DNA from: Balanoglossus misakiensis
Lineage: Eukaryota; Hemichordata
Assembly: GCA_040954595.2 (NCBI GenBank)
Contig: CM082587.2
Coordinates: 7,998,001-8,062,000 of the forward strand
Length of the DNA stretch: 64,000 bases
Direction: 5' to 3'
The position numbers and the translations under genes are program-made. Positions 39,801 to 52,453 of this stretch are shown piece after piece. The notes under the pieces are model-generated. The model saw only the letters and a program-made list of their open reading frames with translations, made no database searches and was not told the origin of the DNA. Positions within the stretch are counted from its first letter, which is position 1, and each line of letters starts with the position of its first letter.

Positions 39801-42800
39801 AGCGGTTACCGAGTCACGGGATTTGGGATATGTGGTCACCTAACCTATGTCTATCAAGTTTGCGAGGCGCACTGTGATTGGTCAATCATTATGGCGGCCA
39901 TGTTGGATTTTCGGAAAACCATTGAAAAATGAAAATTCCGTTTAGTAGCCAAAATGTTGACATCACGTAAATTCTTTTTTTGGATATGAGTCATCATATG
40001 ACCGGAAGTTGTCACAATTTTTCGGGGCAATTTTCACATGACCTTTGACCCAGTTTTAAAACAACTAATTATATATGCATATTCCCCATACCGTCTCTTG
40101 TAAAAGCACCACAGTCATGAATCTTGTGGACAGGGGTACCAATGCTGCCAGGACATTTCACAAATATTTTGGTAATTTTGGCAATGACCTTTGACCTATT
40201 TCTGACACATCATTTTTCTGCATACCTAATTCCATGCTAACCAATAGGGCTAGAGATCTGGTATTGGTTTGACATGGTCCACTCTGGGGTCAAAATTTTA
40301 TGCCCTAATTTTGGGTGACCTTGGGAGACCTTTGATCTACTTTTCCATATCTCAGCAACCAGAGCAGTTAGAGCCCTGGCTTTTATGGTTTAGCACATAA
40401 TGGAGTCTTACACAAGACCTCATTAATTATGCGCATACCTAATTGCAGGCGAACCAATGGGGCTAGGGGTCTGGTTTTTTGTTGGATCTAGATTAGTATG
40501 GGACCCAATTTTTTTGCCAAATTTTGGGGTGACCTCAGGTGACCTACTTTCCCATAACTTGGTATCCCCAGCAGATACAGCCTTGGCACTTGCTGGTCAC
40601 CATGGGAACCGCTTGTGCCCCGCCAACGCTGCTTGCAGCTTTAATTTCTTTCTTGGACCTGGTAATTAGCTTAAATTCAATTATATTGATTATTGGACCT
40701 CATTTGAAGTCTTATTGTAATGCACATGTCACGATAATTCATTAACCGTGTACATTTCAAAACGCATAATTGTATGAGAGGAGGATGGGTGTACGGGGAA
40801 AGAACATCGCTGTACAGAACACTTGATTTATTTTTGGTTGTGCACATTCAGAAACGTTTAATGTTTCTCACAGTAGGAACTTATAAATCTTTCTATATAT
40901 TCTTTTGGCAATTTACTTATACTGTCAGTGTGATGCTGGAAAAAATTCGCTACTTTCCGTGGCTTCATCGCATTTCTATCATTTATTACCCAATGATTTG
41001 AATGTGCAACACACACAAAATGTTTCTACGTGCGAAAATGCCAACTTTTCAGTTAGAATTACTAAGCATGGCTAGGGGGCCGGGAAGTTAGCACCACTGT
41101 GGAAATTCTTGTTTTTCCAAACATTGCCTGAGGACCATCGTCGCATAAAAAGAAACAGTGGGCGTTGTGGGTGGTTGTATCTACTTGTCAATGTATTTCA
41201 ACATCAAATACCCCGAAGTAGGAAAGTGGTTTATACTTCAGTCGCGTTTGATGAGTGCTCTAGGGGGGCCAATGATGGGGTGGGTCGCCACACAGTCTTT
41301 CTGCATCACGTAGTTTTACTCTAACATACCCGAATCTTGGGTGATGTAGCTAAACTTCAGAAAACAATATCTGAGGGTAAACCCAGACGACCTAGGCATT
41401 AGATGAAAAATTACAGACAGGATGCACTGCGAGAAAATGTTGCATTTAGATAGCAGACCAATAGAGAAAGACAGAATACAGCACTGACAGAGTACAGCCT
41501 ATATTATATGAAATATTATATGAAGCTGGGTGAAGGAGAAGAAAGCTCGCATGCATCCATCACCTCGCATCACCCCAACCGCTCCAACAAACAACACCAC
41601 ACCCATCCACTCCGTGAGTCTGGGTTGCGTGTGATAAGGCACAACCTTGGGTGAGCTACTCGAGCGCATGTGTTTAGCGATTGTGGTATTCTATAACATT
41701 GCATTGCGCAATTAAGTTTGATTAAATCAATGACGTCACATCTACAAAGGTAATGATAAATTACCGCTTATTGGGCTACAACATAAAACATAGTTATTAG
41801 CTCTATGAATAGGGTCTGTATACAAACACACATCGCCCGACTTGGTTTACTAAATTATTTTATTATATTGGACATTCCCACGCTTTCATGCCTAGGTTAT
41901 TAATCTAAATCGTTGAACGTTTAAATTGAGATTTGGACCTGCAGCAATGCTAAAGTTCAGTAGAATTCCATGGAATCTATTTCCCACCCACTTCTCATTC
42001 GACTTAATGATTGCCGCCGGGCATCGTATATTACTGTGAAAATTCGCCTCATACTGTTGATGTCAAACATCGTTAAATTCACACCACTATAAATTTCACT
42101 TAAAGGTATACGGTCACCTCCAATTTACATACAGCCATATATAGTTGAAATGGCGTATTTGAGTGTTCTAAAGAACACTTTATTTTCGCGTGTGCCACCC
42201 ACTGAAAATCTGTGATTGGTTAGATCTCAATTTACCATGGTAACTGTGGCTAAATTTGTATAGGTGACCGTATACCTTTAACTATCGAGCATTGTCATCG
42301 CACCATAATTATACAATCAAATCAAATCAAAGTTGATGTTTCATGTTTGCATTGGCAGTCCTTCCAAATACCTCGCCACAGCATGGAATGATGTTTGCCC
42401 TATTACCCAAATATTAAAACGGTTCTTCGGGGGGGGGGGGGGTAACTATAAATCTTTGAAGTTTAATCTGTTATTGAAACGATCCGGGCAAACATGTGTA
42501 ACTTTCACGCTTGTAATGTACATCTAATAAGGCTGACTTGTTGAAGTTTCGCACAATTCTATGAAACCGGTGTTGAATATTGACAGCTGATCAGTAACTT
42601 CTCACATGCACATACAAATGCTGTACCAATGCAGAATGTGGTAGGTTACGTGTTTAAAGATATCAATACAACTGTTCGATAGCAGTCAAGACTTAATCAA
42701 TTAAACAAGTTATGTAAGATACTTAAAGCCAATCATTGACCCTCTTCTTATAATACCGTTAAAGTCATATTTGTAGACGCATCCGTATTTATAGACGCGC

Positions 42801-45067
42801 CCCTTTTCTGAGCTGATTGCAATGTCACAAATTCAAAGATTTGGAAAAACGGAAAAGTACATATTATTAGACGCACCCTGCTTTCAGCATGGTGGAGGAC
42901 AAGCCCCCTTTCATTCAATGCAGAAGACTGACTAACAGAAGACTGACTAACAGTGATTTTCTTTGCCATTGTTTCAACTACGTCTTTTCCATTGTCTCAA
43001 CTGCCCATAATTGCTGGGTCGAAAGTGATTAATGTGCGGGTTGCGGGCTGCGGGTTGCGGGCTGCAGGCTGACAATGAATAAAAATAAAATCAGAATAAA
43101 AATCGCAGCGATGATCGAATGCATCTCTGTGTCACGTTGTGGTTGTGAAATGATCTGATATTAAATGCTGATATGTTCGGATCGACATGGTTTCCATGCA
43201 GATTACTCCCATGGACAGCTAGCTGCAGGCAAACCCCATTCTATATCGTGTAGTTGCAACGACCCGACTTGTGTAGGGACATTTGAACGGCAACAGAAAG
43301 CAAAGTGAGCGTAATTCAATAAAACGACCTATACAAGCCTGAACTCTGATTATTTCTGGTCCCAAAACTCATTTCGTGAAAAACTCACTGGACTCAGTGT
43401 TTACGTATTTCAGCGAGTACTACCGCTGGAAGTGACTGGGATTATGGCTGATTAATTTATGCTAATGAGGCCGCGCACACAGTAGTGAGTGTGAGGGTCA
43501 AAGTCCGCTGCCGGAGTTGTGGCGCAAATCGCGTAAATTGAACTTCTGGGAGGCAATCATTTGATCGTTTCTGTTGACATATAATATTATTATTCTTTCA
43601 TTATCAAAACACAACTATATTTTACGACCCGCAATCGGCGACCCGCAACCCGCAGCCCGCAACCCGCAATTTAACGCTTCCCTGCTGGGTCTACGTCTTT
43701 TCCATTGTCTCAGTTGCCTATAATTGCTCAGCTGGTCAACGCAACGTCCATGAAACATGCATGAAATTAACATATGAATACACTAGAAATTATGAAAGGG
43801 AAGCGTTAAATTGCGGGTTGCGGGCTGCCGGTTGCGGGTCGCCGATTGCGGGTCGTAAAATATAGTTGTGTTTTGATAATGAAAGAATAATAATATTATA
43901 TGTCAACAGAAACGATCAAATGATTGCCTCCCAGAAGTTCAATTTGCGCCACAACTCCGGCAGCGGACTTTGACCCTCACACTCACTACTGTGTGCGCGG
44001 CCTCATTAGCATAAATTAATCGGCCATAATCCCAGTCACTTCCAGCGGTAGTACTCGCTGAAATACGTAAACACTGAGTCCAGTGAGTTTTTCACGAAAT
44101 GAGTTTTGGGACCAGAAATAATCAGAGTTCAGGCTTGTATAGGTCGTTTTATTGAATTACGCTCACTTTGCTTTCTGTTGCCGTTCAAATGTCCCTACAC
44201 AAGTCGGGTCGTTGCAACTACACGATATAGAATGGGGTTTGCCTGCAGCTAGCTGTCCATGGGAGTAATCTGCATGGAAACCATGTCGATCCGAACATAT
44301 CAGCATTTAATATCAGATCATTTCACAACCACAACGTGACACAGAGATGCATTCGATCATCGCTGCGATTTTTATTCTGATTTTATTTTTATTCATTGTC
44401 AGCCTGCAGCCCGCAACCCGCAGCCCGCAACCCGCACATTAATCACTTTCGACCCAGCAATTATGGGCAGTTGAGACAATGGAAAAGACGTAGTTGAAAC
44501 AATGGCAAAGAAAATCACTGTTAGTCAGTCTTCTGTTAGTCAGTCTTCTGCATTGAATGAAAGGGGGCTTGTCCTCCACCATGCTGAAAGCAGGGTGCGT
44601 CTAATAATATGTACTTTTCCGTTTTTCCAAATCTTTGAATTTGTGACATTGCAATCAGCTCAGAAAAGGGGTGCGTCTATAAATACGGATTGGTCTACAA
44701 ATATGACTTTAACGGTAAGCTGGAGCATTTTGTCTTTGAATGTCACAGTACATTTGCGCCTGTTCACGATTGCCAACTCAACGATTGTCCCAATGCATAT
44801 TGATTGCCACACAGATACAGGGCGACGGTGAACGCAAATAGACCAGTATAAAAATCCACTCACCCCTGGCATTATAACTCTCTCAACATCCGCGAAAACA
44901 TCTTCCCACTTGTCAGGGTCTTCGGGAGCGGCGTCGGGAACCAGTTTACTGAGGTAGCCGGGCTGGACTTGAGATAATGGCGGTCGCTCCTCGATGTTGT
45001 CCAAGTAATCGGCGACATAGTCGATCATTGCCTTCCCCCACTTACGGAAATCGTTGGAATCAACCAT
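27884..45067 (-). CDS. Aromatic-L-amino-acid decarboxylase-like protein, copy B (canonical Tyr)
   Basis: Paralogue of the gene at 17853-23578, in the same orientation with all ten introns at the same positions. Exons: 45067-44864, 32324-32211, 31655-31536, 31149-31012, 30709-30566, 30227-30161, 29958-29864, 29489-29331, 29062-28964, 28581-28480 and 28117-27884. They join in frame to 491 aa. It keeps [25 protein letters not shown] and NPHKW (PLP lysine, Lys305). DPLYLKH carries Tyr334 (codon 29370-29372) at the position of human Tyr332, so it should be an ordinary decarboxylase acting on DOPA, tyrosine or 5-hydroxytryptophan; the substrate cannot be read from sequence. [10 protein letters not shown] again argues against histidine decarboxylase. 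Intron 1 is 12,539 bp and full of repeats. Exon 1 is isolated from the rest, but it is intact, nearly identical to copy A exon 1 and has a good donor, so I include it. Confidence 0.9.
34184..36824. mobile_element. Nested element 2
   Basis: Starts ACGGGCCCAAGCC, with hairpin 34186-34213 and a 'tattggtttcgttggggttttt' spacer. It is interrupted by element 3 and resumes at 35719 with CTTTCTTTCTTTATTCTTGG. It ends with GCTTGGGCCCGGACAATGCT and GCTGCTTGCAGCTTTAATT at 36824. The GGGCCCG variant is present at both the start and the end. Confidence 0.75.
34237..35718. mobile_element. Nested element 3 (innermost, uninterrupted)
   Basis: Starts ACGGGCCCAAGCC (hairpin 34239-34266), then a T-rich spacer, CTTTC repeats and the body, ending GCTGCTTGCAGCTTTAATT at 35718. 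At about 1.48 kb it shows the full length of this subfamily. The body closely resembles 35719-36824 and 38340-39441, differing by scattered substitutions and an internal segment around 35340-35640 that is absent from those two. Confidence 0.75.
36825..39441. mobile_element. Nested element 4
   Basis: Begins ACGGGCCCAAGCC (hairpin 36827-36854) directly after the end of element 2. It is interrupted by element 5 at 36878 and resumes at about 38340 with CTTTCTTTCTTTATTCTTGG. It ends GCTGCTTGCAGCTTTAATT at 39441. The body is nearly identical to that of element 2, including shared differences from element 3. Confidence 0.75.
36878..38339. mobile_element. Nested element 5 (different subfamily)
   Basis: Starts AGGGCCCAAGCCCAGCAGGC (hairpin 36879-36905), followed by a CTTCTT-rich tract. 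It ends GCTTGGGCCCGCCATTGCTG, then CTTGCAGCTATATTT at about 38339. The body diverges from the other four but keeps the repeated TGACCTTTGACCTACTT and CATTAATTATGTGCATACCT words, the latter present several times in tandem. Confidence 0.7.
42100..42281. repeat. MITE family A, best complete copy
   Basis: 182 bp, with perfect terminal inverted repeats TTAAAGGTATACGGTCACCT and AGGTGACCGTATACCTTTAA. TTAA at both ends could be a TTAA, TAA or TA target duplication. Contains TTTTCGCGTGTGCCACCC and CTGTGATTGGTTAG. No coding capacity. It lies in intron 1 of decarboxylase copy B. Confidence 0.9.
42754..44717. mobile_element. Large fold-back element (about 0.93-kb arms)
   Basis: The left arm (42754 to about 43682) and right arm (about 43797 to 44717) are almost exact reverse complements, with a centre of about 115 bp. 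The ends read TACCGTTAAAGTCATATTTG and its inverse, so a TA target duplication is possible. Each arm contains alternating CGGGTTGCGGGCTG-type repeats at both its outer and inner parts. The same 60-aa open frame (starting [11 protein letters not shown]) appears on opposite strands of the two arms, as expected from the symmetry. No transposase is recognised. It lies in intron 1 of decarboxylase copy B, about 150 bp from exon 1. Confidence 0.9.
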
Positions 45068-47170
45068 GATGACACACGTCTGCGGTGCTTTACCTGATCT
45101 GTCCGCAGTTGGAATGAGGTTCCACTCTGCTCAACTGAAGGAAGAGTGTCGGGGGGGGGGGGGGAGTAAAGTGTTATGGAAACAATGAACAATAGAAAAT
45201 TAATTATTAAAATACAGAGGGGATGTAGATTCGCCGGGGGTGCACTCCCTATCTTTACCAATACGCATGCTTGCCACGTATACTTTTGGTACTGTGTTTT
45301 TGAGGGTTTTTTTTCAGGACTTTGGTCTAAAATGTGTTTTGAAAAATCCTCCATTCGAGGTCTAAAACGGGAAACATGCATTGTCCGTCACCTGACCAAA
45401 GTTACACCAGTTATCTAGGGACACTCACACGGAGGGGGAATCTCTTTTGTTCTGACACTTAGGCCTACAGGTTTTCCCTTTTTAAACACGAAGTTCTTCA
45501 AACGAACTACCGCATACGAGAATTACAGGATATAAATGTTCATTCATGTCGATTGATACTAGCAACAAACGTCCAGTTTACGACGTGCAATCTCAACGAT
45601 TGCAGACGCTGGGTTTTACCGTAACTACGCTTTATTCAGCATTCCGTAATTTCATAGCGAGAAGAGTAATGATATGAACATATCGGCAAGGTGCGATATT
45701 TACTCAACAAACATCACCCTCTGGCGTCAGTGACCTTGGCTAACGATATTGATTATGTAAATCCTTCAGTGTTCGGTTTTCTGCCCGCAGTGTGTTTCTG
45801 TCAAATTAAACCCAACTTTCGATCTCTCTCTCAACTACGAAGCCCCAATCGCACATATTTTCATTACATCGGTATTCCATATAGATATCCAAAATTCGAG
45901 GTTGGTGCACGTGAAGTACGGGTTTTGGTCGAAAATTTCGTCGTAAACCTTCACCACGCTCCTTGGATTATATACTTAAACGAAATGTCAACCCAACTGC
46001 CATAATTTCTGTAAACATATGACGGATCTATGGTTGAGTTTAAAGATCGCCATCATTACTAACGCGTCGCAATGACTTAGCAGGCTTACCACCGTCATAA
46101 ACCAAATAAAATCATTGCCTTAAAATACAGCCGGTGTACCCTTTCGTCGGGTAACGTCATGATCTTTAGAAAAGGGCACAAGAGTGAAACTCAAAAATAA
46201 ACGAGCGAGTGAGGTGGGCGCATTTTCCAAGAGAAGACTGTGAATAAGAAAGCTTACCTGACTCCGGCTAGAAATTAAATGTAGCCTGTTGCTCGCACGG
46301 CCCCCTTATTGCTTTTCAATTCAACGGAAACCGACGAATCTATCACTGTATTTACATAAATGTCACGTGTCGACTGTTCAAGCCAAAACCAATAAAAAAG
46401 CGGCGCGTTAAAATGCGTTCAATTACTTCAATATTAACTCTATTGTATATGTAGCAGTCTCTAGACTGCAGTAATCGAGCTGAGTCTACGGCTGCATCGA
46501 TCTGCTGTAAAATGCCCCCCCCCCTCCCCCGATAATTATATTGATGCGTCTTCTGAGGTAGAAATTACCAAAATAAGATTCCGCGATTACAATGAATGTT
46601 TATATGATGTTTCATGATCTCCGTAATATTGATCGCATTGACTGTATGGCAGTGCTGATATAGGCAGGAGAATTTATGCCGTTAGCTGACTCAGTGGTCT
46701 CAAACGATGTAGCGCAGTTTGTATAGTGACCATTTTGAAGACGATTTCTGTTAGTATCGGACAAACTGGAATTGTTCCCAACAGAGAACCCAGATTTACA
46801 CACACGCTATAAAATGGATGGAAAGCCTTAGCACGTTCCCATTTGTGTACTGAGGAATCTCGTGGTCATCGCCCCTTCATTTTGGTCCACGCGTAAAACA
46901 CAGTGAATCTATACTGTGTGTTGGCGTGGGTTAGTGTCTGTCTGACTGCCTGCCTGCCTGTTGGCGAGCATTGGTCTTTGTGTCGGCCTGTCTGCGTGCG
47001 CGCGTTTCCTTATGATAACTCAAACACTTCTCCATCAAATATAATAATCTTTACACGCTCAACATGATTTTGATATCATTTCAGGAATTTATTTGTTATG
47101 TGGCACTTTGGTGTACCTTTTATCGTTTGATATTGAAATGTATGTGTGTATAACCCTTTAAACGTCAAAC

Positions 47171-47191
47171 CATCATCATCATCATCATCAT

Positions 47192-47268
<77 letters not shown>

Positions 47269-47269
47269 C
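47171..47269. repeat. (CAT)n microsatellite
   Basis: About 33 trinucleotide units with one interruption (CATAAT) near 47190. Confidence 0.97.
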
Positions 47270-48309
47270 AGTAAGTTGTCTACACGGCTTGGTGCAAGAG
47301 GAAATGTAGGACCCCATTACTGTTCAAATTTTCTATAGCTAAATTCTTAACTTTATGTCGCCTTTTCTGAATTTGTACGTGGGCTGAAGGCATTAAAATG
47401 CAATAAACATCCATCAATGAATTTATCAAAAACCGGGTGAAATTTACAGTGAATCAAAGTCACCTTTCCGACTAACTTGCCCAGCGGAAAAACGTCAAAC
47501 TGAATTCAGAGTCGTTGATTAAATTAAGCATGCCCCATAGAAGGAGCCACTAACATTCGGAAGCGCTTCATCTGTTGCTAGGAAACGGCACTCTGAGAGC
47601 CCCGTGAAAAAAGCGACCCACTTAAGATTCACGTGATAGAGAAGAAAACGTGGTATTATTACGTTATGTTAATATTTATAGGATACTCTTTCCATTGTGT
47701 TTGTGGCTGGTGACGTTGCCCACTTGGCCGCCTGAGATCTGCACTGACGCTGTCACTGTGATTAGCATTTTAAATATATACGCGTGTTGAATTCTGCTCG
47801 TGAAATGGGCAGTTTGTTTTCCGAGGTGGAACCTTTCTTCAAATTTCAGACTATATTTGCGCGGCTAACAGGCACTGTGGTGCAGAGTCGAACAATCCTC
47901 TAACGCCGCCGTAGATTTATCACGTAGGAAGAGTGAGGACGCCCCCAACCCTACTTCCAATCCCATCTTTTAGTTCAGGGGTTCGCAGACGTTAGCTAAT
48001 GTCTTACCGGTTACTGTTCAAGTTGCGTGCCACGGCCAGGTTTGTTACTACGGTATCTCAACAAGAGCTTAACAGGTTCAAGTCAAATGTGGCATGTGGT
48101 ATTCAGGTAGTAGCAAGGATTTGTTAGGTGTTTGGGGCGTGCCGTGCATATTAATGATGGCATGACAGTTTTCTATGGAGAGCACAATTTCTCAGATAAT
48201 CGCGCAAATTAAAATTGGCTGACCATCAACTACGTGGCAGGAGTTAAAAATCCTTGTGTTTCCCTACAACTCGAAAGTTCCATTTCTGCATATCCGAGTA
48301 GACTGAAAT

Positions 48310-48391
48310 ATTCAGTCGTGTGCGGGCGCTCCGGTGCATTTGTCCATGTGAAGTGTCGTAGACAGGCCGGAGCGCCCGCACACGACTGAAT
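48310..48391. repeat. Perfect 25-bp inverted repeat with 32-nt loop
   Basis: The left arm 48310-48334 (starting ATTCAGTCGTGTGCGGGCGC) is an exact reverse complement of 48367-48391. Beyond the arms, TAGACTGAAAT on the left and ATTTAGTCTA on the right extend the pairing imperfectly. The arms are G+C-rich in an AT-rich region. It could be a structured RNA, a tiny fold-back element or a paired binding site. Confidence 0.85.
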
Positions 48392-49152
48392 CATTTAGTC
48401 TAGTCCAATTCAAGCTACATGTAATACATTTATGCCAACGATTCATTTCTCTTCAGACGACCTCGCTCAAGTGACTGTACACCATTTAACCATTTGATGC
48501 GTTATCGGATAAATGATTAAAATGTCATTGAATCAGTATCATCTCGGGAATATCTATACAAATCCTGTAAAGTACCTCACATAACGTTGGCTGCTATGTT
48601 TTGGTTGTTATGAAGACCATGTCGATCCGGCAATACTGCTATATCATATTGTGGCTGTGCGGTCTGAAGCAATACCAAAAAGACTGCTGGAAAAGACTCA
48701 CTCATCAACTTATTCATTGATTTATTCATTTACAGTCAGAATATGTACAGAGAAACCACAAAAGTTAACAATCGCTTGAAGACACTACGACGTACAGTAA
48801 CGTTTAGGAATGTATTGGAAAAAAATCATACTTTCTGTGTCTAAGAAATAAAATGAAAAAGGCTAAAATAAGTGTTAAGGTTACACCAAAGCTAATCTGA
48901 AATTGTCATTCTATCACAACAAAAACTTGTAGAATACATATGCACACTGGTCACGCATGTTAACTGGAATATGCACATATAGTGTTGTAAGGAAACTACA
49001 TAACGTTAAAATTTCACACCATCTGTTTTATGTATGACTTAATGATTATTGAATATAAATGCAGATACAAATGTAATATCTCCCCATCTATCTGAGAGCT
49101 ATAGTAATTTTGGGAGAGTTGGTTATTCGGGTGTCAATATAAACGTTTCCTG

Positions 49153-51145
<1,993 letters not shown>

Positions 51146-52453
51146 GTTGTACGAACCCACAGTGTGTACTTAATGCTTCGCCTGAATCTCCATCACTCCA
51201 ACTATGAAAGTTCAATTCTAACTGCGCAATATGAGTAGCATCGCTCAACGCTATTGGACAACCAACAAAAACCAGTACGTCACACTTTTATGATTGTTCG
51301 AGATCACCCCCATTGTCGTCGTTCCAAACCACTGAACGATCGCTTGGACAACTCACCATAGTTTTCAATTGTCTGATAATACTTTTTGCCCCACGTAGGC
51401 CACGTAGGCCTACTCTCAGTTTCACGATAGCCTAAAAATAACTTCCTAAGCTCCGTGTCGGGCTGTAGGCCTATCTTCATGTTGTACGAACCCACAGTGT
51501 GTACTTAATGCTTCGCCTGAATCTCCATCACCCCAACTATGAAAGTTCAATTCTAACTGCGCAATATGAGTAGCATCGCTCAACGCTATTGGACAACCAA
51601 CAAAAACCAGTACGTCACACTTTTATGATTGTTCGAGATCACCCCCATTGTCGTCGTTCCAAACCACTGAACGATCGCTTGGACAACTCACCATAGTTTT
51701 CAATTGTCTGATAATACTTTTTGCCCCACGTAGGCCACGTAGGCCTACTCTCAGTTTCACGATAGCCTAAAAATAACTTCCTAAGCTCCGTGTCGGACTG
51801 TAGGCCTATCTTCATGTTGTACGAACCCACAGTGTGTACTTAATGCTTAGCCTGAATCCCCAATACTCCAACTGTGAAAGTTCAATTCTAACTGCGCAAT
51901 ATGAGTAGCATCGCTCTATACGCTATTGGACAACCAACAAAAAACAGTACGTCACACTAGTATGATTGTTCGAGATCACCCTCATTGTCGTCGTTCCAAA
52001 CCACTGAACGATCGCTTGGACAACTCACCATAGTTTTCAATTGTCTGATAATACTTTTTGCCCCACGTAGGCCACGTAGGCCTACTCTCAGTTTCACGGT
52101 AGCCTAAAAATAATTTCCTAAGCTCCGTGTTGGGCTGTAGGCCTATCTTAGTGTTGTACGAACCCACAGTGTGTACTTAATGCTTCGCCTGAATCTCCAG
52201 AACTCCAACTATGAAAGTTCAATACAAAATGCACAAAATGGAAAGCACCGCTCTACGCTATTGGACAACCAACAAAACCAGTACGTCACACTAGTATTGT
52301 TCGAGATCACCCCATTGTCGTCGTTCCAAAACAATGAACGATCGCTTGGACAACTCACCATAGTTTTCAATTGTCTGATAGTACTTTTTGCCCCAGGTAG
52401 GCCTGCTTTCACTTTCACGGTAGCCTAAAAATAATTTCCTAGGCTCGTGTTTG

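Larger units (their letters stand above)
34132..40639. mobile_element. Nest of five self-inserted repeats, outermost element (element 1)
   Basis: Element 1 starts with the hairpin GGGGCACAAGCC...GGCTTGTGCCCC (34133-34161) and ends with GCTTGTGCCCCGCCAACGC followed by the small hairpin GCTGCTTGCAGC and TTTAATT (end about 40639). Its own sequence is 34132-34183 plus 39442-40639. The rest consists of four younger elements inserted after its 5' hairpin. The start and end share the GTGCCCC variant, which the inner elements lack. The body carries conserved words such as TGACCTTTGACC, GGCGGCCATATTGGAT and CTAACCAATAGGGCTA. No protein of its own is seen, so it is non-autonomous. The class is uncertain; a Helentron/HINE-like rolling-circle element is one option. 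Confidence 0.75.
45068..49152. other. Intergenic region between decarboxylase copy B and the EAR-repeat gene
   Basis: Probably holds the copy B promoter and, at its right end, the 3' UTR of the EAR-repeat gene. A minus-strand GTAAGC donor near 46257 could end a 5' UTR exon of copy B, which is speculative. It also holds a G-run (45151-45164), a (CAT)n tract and the hairpin at 48310-48391. The 104-aa open frame at 45691-46005 resembles nothing I know. Confidence 0.5.

Noticed and set aside
44502-44831. 109-aa open frame starting [11 protein letters not shown], with a 73-aa twin at 42748-42969
   Set aside because: The twin exists because the region is a palindrome. The sequence resembles no transposase I know and includes terminal repeat sequence.
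17853-45067. Histidine decarboxylase as the identity of the paired genes
   Set aside because: Both have Gly in [10 protein letters not shown], where histidine decarboxylases carry Ser, and the HWHSP/HWHNP...AFYPT/AYFPT region matches the DDC/TDC type.
45691-46005. 104-aa open frame between the decarboxylase and EAR-repeat genes
   Set aside because: No recognisable motif and no supporting splice context; probably chance.
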